Source of the DNA: Verrucomicrobiota bacterium
Lineage (GTDB): Bacteria; Verrucomicrobiota; Verrucomicrobiia; Opitutales; Opitutaceae
Assembly: GCA_023446735.1 (NCBI GenBank)
Contig: JAEXPQ010000240.1
Span: forward strand, 1-18,812
DNA length: 18,812 nucleotides
Direction of reading: 5' to 3'
Shown here: positions 13,412 to 18,812 of the stretch, piece after piece
How the letters are laid out: each line of letters starts with the position of its first letter
How positions within the stretch are numbered: position 1 is the first letter of the stretch
The notes under the pieces: generated by a model
The model's input: only the letters and a program-made list of their open reading frames with translations
The model's database searches: none
Told to the model about the DNA's origin: nothing
Made by a program: the position numbers and the translations under genes

Positions 13412-14535
13412 GATGGAGGAGCCGCGAGCTCGGCGAACTCGAGCCAGGCGAGGCTGCGGCGGAGGCCTTCGGTGAACGGTACGGGGGGGTGGTATCCGAG
13501 AATCTGGGTGGCGCGCGTGTGTGGCAGCCGCCAGCGGCATTGCTGGAGGAGGGCGAGCTCGGGGGTGAGCCGCGGGGTCGGATGGCAGGAGCGGAGAGTC
13601 CACGGATCCGGCTTGCGGGGCGGCGCGGGCCAGGCGGTTGCCAGCGCCTTGGCGAGACGTTTGGCGCGGTCGGGCACTCGCCGGGCCAGCGCGGCGTAGG
13701 CGGGCGAGAGGGTGAGGGCGGTGAGCCGGCTCTCGCGCTCCGGCACGATGCGCGGCGGTGGAACGGCCTGGAACGCCGAGCGGTCGAGCCCGAGGTGCTG
13801 CGCGATCGGGAGGAGAAAGTCGGCCCACGTGACGGTTTCGGCATCGCCGACGAGGAAGGTGCCGCCCGCGGCGGCGGGAACGATGGCAGCCAGGCGGATC
13901 GCCTCGACGAGGTTGTCGATGTAGATCGAATTGCACACGCCCGCGCCGTCGTCGATCCAGGCGGCACGGCCGGCAAGGAGATCGGCGGCGGCGTCGGCGA
14001 TCCAGCGGGACCGCGGACCGAACACGACGCCCGGCCGGAGCAAGACGACCTCGACGCGACCGTCGCGCGCGAGCTGGAGGAGGCGGACCTCCGCGCGGAC
14101 CTTGGCGTTGTTGTAGACGAGGGGATGGTGCGTGTGCAGTGGCGTGGACTCGTCCGTGCCCGGAGCGCAATTCTGGCCGTGCACCGAAGCGCTGCTGAGC
14201 CAGACGAGGCGCCGAACCCCGCCGGCCGCGCAGGCGCGGTAGGCGACCTCGGCCATCCGCACGATCTGGCCGGCGTCCCCGATCGCGGCGTGGACGCAGA
14301 CCGGGCAGCCCCGGAGCGCGGCGGCCAGTGGGTCGACCGTGAGGAAGTCGGCGATGCGCCAGTCGAGCCGCTGCCGGGCGAGCACGGCGAGGCTGCTGGC
14401 GGCGCGCACGACCGGTCGTACGGCCAGGTCGGCGCGGGCGGAGAGGAGTTCGACCGCGCGCAGGCCGACGAAGCCGCTGGCGCCGATGACGGCCAGGGCG
14501 GGCGGGGCGGCGGAGGGGGCGGGAGGGTTCGACAT
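13387..14535 (-). CDS. Extended SDR, NAD-dependent epimerase/dehydratase
   Basis: The 382-residue protein carries the extended short-chain dehydrogenase pattern: LAVIGASGFVG (14-24; GxxGxxG cofactor loop), VHAAIG (81-86), LSSASVHG (113-120; catalytic serine), YNNAK (141-145; the YxxxK active-site pair), and LRPGVVFGP (166-174), which shapes the sugar-nucleotide pocket. ICNSIYIDNLVEAI-type sequence around 203-216 matches the conserved VDDLA-like motif. The C-terminal part (about 290-360) is longer than in UDP-glucose 4-epimerase and contains GYHPPVPFTEGLRRSL, the usual end motif. It probably epimerises, dehydrates or reduces a nucleotide sugar supplied to the transferases; the substrate cannot be told. 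It follows the acyltransferase gene after 8 bases. Confidence 0.9.
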   Translation of the reverse strand: MSNPPAPSAAPPALAVIGASGFVGLRAVELLSARADLAVRPVVRAASSLAVLARQRLDWRIADFLTVDPLAAALRGCPVCVHAAIGDAGQIVRMAEVAYRACAAGGVRRLVWLSSASVHGQNCAPGTDESTPLHTHHPLVYNNAKVRAEVRLLQLARDGRVEVVLLRPGVVFGPRSRWIADAAADLLAGRAAWIDDGAGVCNSIYIDNLVEAIRLAAIVPAAAGGTFLVGDAETVTWADFLLPIAQHLGLDRSAFQAVPPPRIVPERESRLTALTLSPAYAALARRVPDRAKRLAKALATAWPAPPRKPDPWTLRSCHPTPRLTPELALLQQCRWRLPHTRATQILGYHPPVPFTEGLRRSLAWLEFAELAAPPSCPTRSAS

Positions 14536-14543
14536 GGGCAGGA

Positions 14544-15677
14544 TCAGGCTGTCGCGGAAACGGCGCCGGGGCCGAAACGGCGTTCGAGGTGTTTGCCGGC
14601 GGCAACGGCCGGCAGCTCAAGGCCGCGGTACAGCACCCAGGCGATCGCCTGGAGCACGGCGAATGTCAGGAGGAAGACGACGGTCCAGAGCATCCAGGGC
14701 GGGATGACGCCGAGGTGGGGCGCGAGCAGCGCACGCAGACCCCAGAGCAGCGGATTGTGGAACAAGTAGAGCGAGAAACTGCTCAAGCCCAGCACGCCGA
14801 GCAGGCGTTCGACCGGTCCGAGGGGACGGGGGTCGGCGCAGGCGACCTGGAGCGCGGCGGCGAACGCGAGCGGTCCGGCGAGCCACGCGAGGTTGCTCCA
14901 GTGGCCGCCGAGCAACAGCGCACCGACGGTGAGCGGGAGGAGGACGGCGGTGGCTAGGCGTGCCTGCGGAATGGCAACCCGGCCGCGGGCGAGCAGCTCG
15001 GCGATCCAGAAGCCGAGGCCCCATTCGAACCACCACCGGAAGGGCAGGTGGAGCACCGTCCAGTTCGAGGGGAGGTGGGGCAGGCCGAAGCGCCAGAAGG
15101 CGGCGGTGGCCGCGACGAGGAGCATGGTCGTGCCCGGGCCCACTCGGCGGTTGAGCCAGAGGATGGCCGGATAGAGCAGATAGAGCTGCCACTCGGCGGC
15201 GATGGACCAGAAGGCCGGGTTGATGTTGTAGTAGAACGGCTCGGACAGGGTCTGGAGCAGCGAGGCGCCGAAGGCGAGGTGCCGGAGCGCGCGCAGGTCG
15301 AACTCCGGCCAGTAGTTGATCGCGAAGGCGAGGAGGAGCGCGACGGCGAAAGGCGGGTAGATGCGCCAGAACCGCCGGTTGAGGTAGTGCGGCAGGAAGG
15401 CACGCACGGTGGGGGCGGCGGTGCGCCGGCTCCAGCCGAGGAAGGAGTTGTGGATGCAGAAGCCGGAGATGACGAAGAACAGCTTCACGCCGAGGTAGCC
15501 GAGCTCGTGCGGGACGAAGAACCAGGCGTTGACCGGCCCCAGTGCCGGTGCGAGCTCGGTCGGGACACCCAGCGGCACGAGTGTCATGAGATAGTGGTGC
15601 ATCACCACCGCGGCGATCGCGAGACCGCGGAGGACGTCGAGCCGGGGGAACCGGTCGGGGGATTCAGGCTTGGACAT
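14544..15677 (-). CDS. Acyltransferase-3 family integral membrane O-acyltransferase
   Basis: The ATG at 15677 gives 377 residues; an upstream in-frame ATG at 15812 adds a Pro-rich tail that is the shadow of the preceding gene. The first segment RLDVLRGLAIAAVVMHHYL (12-30) holds the family's Arg-x10-His active-site region. GYLGVKLFFVISGFCI (60-75), RRFWRIYPPF (101-110) and NPAFWSIAAEWQLYLLYP (153-170), with the conserved Glu, follow. About ten hydrophobic helices are visible through to GLELPAVAAGK. OafA/YrhL-type members move an acyl group, usually acetyl, from a cytoplasmic donor across the membrane onto a surface glycan. No extra periplasmic SGNH domain is attached. The gene overlaps its upstream neighbour by 14 bases. 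Confidence 0.94.
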   Translation of the reverse strand: MSKPESPDRFPRLDVLRGLAIAAVVMHHYLMTLVPLGVPTELAPALGPVNAWFFVPHELGYLGVKLFFVISGFCIHNSFLGWSRRTAAPTVRAFLPHYLNRRFWRIYPPFAVALLLAFAINYWPEFDLRALRHLAFGASLLQTLSEPFYYNINPAFWSIAAEWQLYLLYPAILWLNRRVGPGTTMLLVAATAAFWRFGLPHLPSNWTVLHLPFRWWFEWGLGFWIAELLARGRVAIPQARLATAVLLPLTVGALLLGGHWSNLAWLAGPLAFAAALQVACADPRPLGPVERLLGVLGLSSFSLYLFHNPLLWGLRALLAPHLGVIPPWMLWTVVFLLTFAVLQAIAWVLYRGLELPAVAAGKHLERRFGPGAVSATA

Positions 15678-16734
15678 CGGCGGCGGGGGCTTGCCAGGGC
15701 TCGGGGAGAACGGACCGCCGGGTGTAGCACGCCTCGATCCAGCGTACGGCGGCCGTGGCGGAGGCGCCGGTGACGAAGGGGGCGCGGCGCTCGCGTACCG
15801 CGGCGCAGACATCGGCGAGCTGGGCGACGAAGGCCTGCGGGTTGGTCTCGAGCGCGGCGGAGGGCGGCGCGGCGTGGGGCGGGAGCGGGTCGCGGAGTTC
15901 GGCGGCGAAGGTCATGGGCAGACCGTCGAAGGTGAGCTCGAGCTGGTTGCTGGCGTTGACGCGGCTGTGGATGGTGGCGCGGTCGAAACGGAAGACGTAG
16001 GTGTTGGGTGTCTTCCAGTCGCGGCTCAGACGCACCCGGGCGGTGGCGCCGGAGGCGTAGGCGGCGGTGAGCAGGCAGTTGGCCTCGAGGCCGTCGCGCG
16101 CGTCGTCGGCATAGGTGAACGTCGTCGGTTCGCCGAGCCACCAGAGGAGTAGATCCAGGACGTGGACACCGATGTCGAGGAGCACGCCCCCGGGAGTTTG
16201 TTCGCGGCGGAAGAAGGAGTCGGTGGCGGCGGGCCAGGCGAACTTGCCGCCCTCGGCGATCTCGACGGCGCGCAGTGCACCGAAGGTCTCCCGTTCGATC
16301 ATGTGTCGGAGCGCGCGGTGGGCCGGCATGAAGCGCTTGTAGTGGCCGGCGGCGAGGAGTCGACCGGCGCCGGCGGCGGCCGCGACCATCGCGTCGGCGT
16401 CGGCGGCGGTGGGGGCGAGCGGCTTTTCGCAAAGGACATCGAGGCCTGCGGCGAAGGCGGCCTCCGCCTGCCCGCGGTGAAAACGCGGGGGCGTGGCGAG
16501 CACGGCCAGCTCGGCGCCGAGGGTGAGCGCGGCGGGAAGATCGGCGCAGGCCTGCGCGCCGAGCTCGGCGGCGAGCTGGGTGCGGGCCGCGGGCGCGGGA
16601 TCGACCACGGCGACGACGTGCAACCGGCCGAGCCGCGCGAGTTCGCGCAGCGCCGGCACGTAGAAGAGACGCGAGACGGCGCCGCAGCCGACGAGGACGA
16701 GGGGGACCGGGAGGTGATGGCGGGACGTGGGCAT
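15664..16734 (-). CDS. Gfo/Idh/MocA family oxidoreductase
   Basis: The 356-residue product has an N-terminal Rossmann fold with VLVGCGAVSRLFYVPAL (13-29; GxGxxx dinucleotide loop) and VVAVVDPAP (40-48). The signature CEKPLAPT (102-109) carries the catalytic-region lysine. HYKRFMPAHR (131-140) matches the NHRFxP-like motif. The second domain has GGVLLDIGVHVLDLLLWWLG (182-201), with Asp187 and His191 at the usual active-site positions. Glycan-cluster members oxidise or reduce nucleotide sugars at C3 or C4. A sugar 3-dehydrogenase role is possible, but no partner aminotransferase lies in the window. It starts 13 bases after the GT2 stop. Confidence 0.92.
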   Translation of the reverse strand: MPTSRHHLPVPLVLVGCGAVSRLFYVPALRELARLGRLHVVAVVDPAPAARTQLAAELGAQACADLPAALTLGAELAVLATPPRFHRGQAEAAFAAGLDVLCEKPLAPTAADADAMVAAAAGAGRLLAAGHYKRFMPAHRALRHMIERETFGALRAVEIAEGGKFAWPAATDSFFRREQTPGGVLLDIGVHVLDLLLWWLGEPTTFTYADDARDGLEANCLLTAAYASGATARVRLSRDWKTPNTYVFRFDRATIHSRVNASNQLELTFDGLPMTFAAELRDPLPPHAAPPSAALETNPQAFVAQLADVCAAVRERRAPFVTGASATAAVRWIEACYTRRSVLPEPWQAPAADVQA

Positions 16735-16747
16735 TACCGGAGAGGAA

Positions 16748-17581
16748 CTAGTCGGCGTAGTCGAACGCGGTGTAGCAGGCGGAGGCGCCGGGCGCGGCGG
16801 GGGCGAGCGGCTCGGCGCGCAGACCGGAGACGGGGCGCACGGTCCCGGCTTCGCGGCGCTGTCGGCAGGCGTCCTTGCGGGACTCGACGCCCACGCGCGG
16901 TTGCAATGGATGGTCGAGGTGGAAGACGACGATCGGGCCTCCCGCCACGCGGTAGCGGTGGCCCTGGTTGCGGAGCCGGATCACAAGGTCGGTGTCCTCG
17001 TAGCCCCAGCCGCAGTAGAACTCGTCGTAGCCGCCGACCGCGAGGAAGGTGGAGCGTTCGAGCGAGAGGTTGCAGCCGAGCACCTCGTAGCGCTCCAGCT
17101 CGGCCGGCGGGGTCGAGCAGGACGGGAGCAGGCGATGCCTCGGGTAGAGCTCGCCGCGGGCCAGTGCGTGGGCCACCGGGAACGGATGGCTCAGAAAGGC
17201 GGGGACGCCGCGCGGGCGGACGTGCACTCGCCAGCCTTGCAGGACGACGCCGGGGCGGCCGAGCAAGCGGTGGCAGGCGAGCCAGAAACGGTTGGGCAAA
17301 CAGTCTTGGTCGAGGAACAGGAGACGGTCGCCCGTGGTGTGGCGCACCGCGCGATTGACGGCGGTCGGCTTGCGCGGTCCCGGGTTCGGCTGGCGGATAT
17401 GGCGAACCGGCAGTTGCAGGCGCTCGGCGGCCGTGCGGAGGGCGGCGGCCATCGCGGGGTCGCGACCGTCCTCCGCATAGAACACTTCGTCGGGCCGCAC
17501 GAGTTGGCGGGCGATCCGGGACAGGACCGCGGGGACGAGATCGGGGCGGCGATACGCGCTGACGACGACGGAGGTTTTCAT
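16748..17581 (-). CDS. Glycosyltransferase family 2, with galactosyltransferase-like C-terminal motif
   Basis: The product has 277 residues from ATG 17581 (ATGA overlap with the upstream stop). Motifs are VVVSAYRRPDLVPAVL (5-20), YAEDGRDP (35-42), NPGPRKPTAVNRAV (66-79), the metal site LDQDC (90-94), LGCNLSLER (168-176) and GGYDEFYCGWGYEDTDLVIRL in two parts: GGYDEF (183-188) and GWGYEDTDLVIRL (191-203). HLDHP (221-225) follows. The GWGxED element is the C-terminal motif shared by GT2 polypeptide-GalNAc-type and GT7 galactosyltransferases, so a hexosaminyl or galactosyl donor is plausible but not shown. It differs clearly from the other two GT2s here and is not part of that paralogous pair. 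Confidence 0.93.
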   Translation of the reverse strand: MKTSVVVSAYRRPDLVPAVLSRIARQLVRPDEVFYAEDGRDPAMAAALRTAAERLQLPVRHIRQPNPGPRKPTAVNRAVRHTTGDRLLFLDQDCLPNRFWLACHRLLGRPGVVLQGWRVHVRPRGVPAFLSHPFPVAHALARGELYPRHRLLPSCSTPPAELERYEVLGCNLSLERSTFLAVGGYDEFYCGWGYEDTDLVIRLRNQGHRYRVAGGPIVVFHLDHPLQPRVGVESRKDACRQRREAGTVRPVSGLRAEPLAPAAPGASACYTAFDYAD

Positions 17582-18552
17582 TGGACGGCGCGCCGGGCGC
17601 GGAGACTGCGGACGAAAAGGCGGGCGTAGCCGCTGGATCGGCACACCAGACTCAAGGCACGGAGGAAGGGGAACCGGGTCGGACCTGCGGCCACCAGGCG
17701 CGGCACCTGTGCGCACAGTTGCGCGAAGCCGCTGGGCCAACGGTAGTGGCGCTCCCAAACGGCCCGGGCGACGTTGCCCATGGCGACCGCGCGGGAGGTC
17801 ATCGCGGCGAGGCGCTGGGGAATGGACTCGACCTCGGCCTCGGCGACGAAGACGGCGAAGTCGGCCCACGGCAGCGCCGGCGGGGGCGGGAATTCGTCCG
17901 AGATGATGACCGGCACGCGACCGGTCTGCATGGCTTCGCCGACCCGATACGAATTGGGGCCGACGCCCCGCGGGCACAGCACGAAGAGCGAGTCGGCGAG
18001 CCGTCGCGCGTACTGGAGGTGGTGGATGTGGCGCTGGGAGTCGGTGAGCTGCCAGGCGTTGGCGCCGGAGGTGTCCTCGAGATAGGCGCCCGGTCCGGGA
18101 AGTGCCATGAGACGGCTCCGTACCGGATGGGTTCGCACGGCGCCCACGAACGAGAAGAGGTGCCGCTCGTGGCCGGTGGCGGGGACGAAACGAATCTCGG
18201 GGTTGGGACACTGCTGGTTGAGGTAGACCCAGGACTCGAAGCGGTCGGTGCGGAACTGGTCGCGAGTGAGCGATGGATAGAAGCCCGACATCGCTGGGAC
18301 GACGAAGTCGGCGTCGTGGGAGAGGAGGCACTTGCGCGGGTAGCGGCGCACGAGGGGGTGGCGCAGCACCGAGAGGAAGAACGGGTCGGAGTCCGGATGA
18401 TGCTCGAAGAAGAGGATCGCTTGGGCGACGGCGGGATCGGTGGTGGCGGTGAAACCCGGGATCTCGCCCGCGGCGAGCGCGGCGCGCGCGCGGGTGGCGG
18501 CGAATGTGTTCGCGGTCGCCGGATACGCGGAGGTGACAAGGAGCGGGATCAT
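17578..18552 (-). CDS. Exostosin-family glycosyltransferase (GT47-like)
   Basis: I choose ATG 18552, which overlaps the preceding stop as ATGA and gives 324 residues; an in-frame ATG at 18636 would lie inside the upstream gene. The C-terminal half has the exostosin signature FSFVGAVRTHPVR (133-145) and FVLCPRGVGPNSYR (190-203), then VGEAMQTGRVPVIISD (204-219), the donor-binding block of a GT-B fold, followed by LPWADFAVFVAE (227-238). KCLLSHDADF (74-83) matches the N-terminal block. The family is best known from heparan sulfate synthesis and plant wall xyloglucan; bacterial members appear in polysaccharide loci with unknown donors. No membrane anchor is present. Confidence 0.88.
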   Translation of the reverse strand: MIPLLVTSAYPATANTFAATRARAALAAGEIPGFTATTDPAVAQAILFFEHHPDSDPFFLSVLRHPLVRRYPRKCLLSHDADFVVPAMSGFYPSLTRDQFRTDRFESWVYLNQQCPNPEIRFVPATGHERHLFSFVGAVRTHPVRSRLMALPGPGAYLEDTSGANAWQLTDSQRHIHHLQYARRLADSLFVLCPRGVGPNSYRVGEAMQTGRVPVIISDEFPPPPALPWADFAVFVAEAEVESIPQRLAAMTSRAVAMGNVARAVWERHYRWPSGFAQLCAQVPRLVAAGPTRFPFLRALSLVCRSSGYARLFVRSLRARRAVQ

Positions 18553-18812
18553 CGCGAGGCTGACAGCAGGAGGTTCTCGGAGAGGCGGGCGTGGAGAGCG
18601 GCCGGAGACCAGTCGCTCCCGGCGAGCAGGCGCCATGCCGTCGTTTGGCGTTCCCAGGTCGGCGCGTCGCGCAGGCCGGCGGCCCAGGCGGCGAGGCCGG
18701 AGTGCTCGGCAGGCGCGAAGACCGCGGGCAGGCCGCGGTGGCGCGCCCAGACGGCGATGGCGGTCGCGGGCGGCGCGACGAGCGCGATCGGGAGGCCGAG
18801 GTGGGCGTACTC
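18549..18812 (-). CDS. C-terminal fragment of a probable GT-B glycosyltransferase
   Basis: The frame is open from the window edge to a TGA at 18549-18551 and encodes the last 87 residues. It begins EYAHLGLPIALVAPPATAIA, continues with VFAPAEHSGLAAWAAGLRD and ends SENLLLSASR. A small-residue helix followed by LGLPIALV and later a VFAPAEHSGLAAWAAGL strand/helix resembles the donor-domain end of GT4/GT1-type enzymes, where a conserved Glu/small-residue helix precedes GxPVV. The part with catalytic residues is outside the window, so the family is tentative. The stop overlaps the next ATG (ATGA), so it belongs to the same operon. Confidence 0.6.
   Translation of the reverse strand, partial: EYAHLGLPIALVAPPATAIAVWARHRGLPAVFAPAEHSGLAAWAAGLRDAPTWERQTTAWRLLAGSDWSPAALHARLSENLLLSASR

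Noticed and set aside
1..18812. Insertion sequence, phage or tRNA genes
   Set aside because: I found no transposase, integrase or phage motif and no cloverleaf-like sequence on either strand.

Overview
The window reads as a chromosomal cell-surface glycan (O-antigen, capsule or exopolysaccharide) locus. All 21 coding regions I accept lie on the minus strand, so transcription runs from high to low coordinates. The GC content is about 70% by eye. Together with a 23S-IVP-type four-helix-bundle gene, many short intergenic tandem repeats and starts without Shine-Dalgarno sequences, this suggests a high-GC verrucomicrobial lineage, perhaps Opitutaceae-like. That is an inference from flavour; no taxonomic marker gene is present.

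Region 1, 18812 to 7397, is one tight operon of twelve genes with gaps of at most 24 bp and four ATGA stop/start overlaps. In transcription order it encodes: the tail of a probable glycosyltransferase (GT), an exostosin-like GT, a GT2, a Gfo/Idh/MocA oxidoreductase, an acyltransferase-3 membrane protein, an extended SDR epimerase/dehydratase, a second GT2, a polysaccharide pyruvyl transferase, a PP-loop ATPase with a QueC-like cysteine cluster, a sugar-transfer-associated ATP-grasp protein, a third GT2 and a GT14 Branch-type enzyme.

Region 2, 7337 to 2165, continues the glycan theme but is loosely packed: two tandem paralogous GT-A enzymes, a GT-B enzyme, the four-helix-bundle gene and a GT4. 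The junctions carry tandem arrays, most with a 7-base period but a different unit sequence at each site. One gap (4908-5343) also holds a 34-bp-arm inverted repeat of a GAGAAC-like hexamer.

Region 3, about 2036 to 300, is a lower-GC island with three small genes: a four-helix membrane protein, a one-helix membrane protein and a DUF4288-like protein. They have long spacers, and one spacer folds into an 81-nt imperfect palindrome resembling an integron attC site. After a heptad repeat the glycan theme resumes at 208 to 1 with the start of another GT, so the island appears to interrupt the cluster.

Working model: the GTs assemble a heteropolysaccharide; the SDR and Gfo/Idh/MocA enzymes make or modify sugar nucleotides; acyl and pyruvyl groups decorate it. 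The adjacent PP-loop and ATP-grasp proteins look like an uncharacterised ATP-dependent (possibly amide-forming) decoration step, which is the most promising candidate for new biology here.
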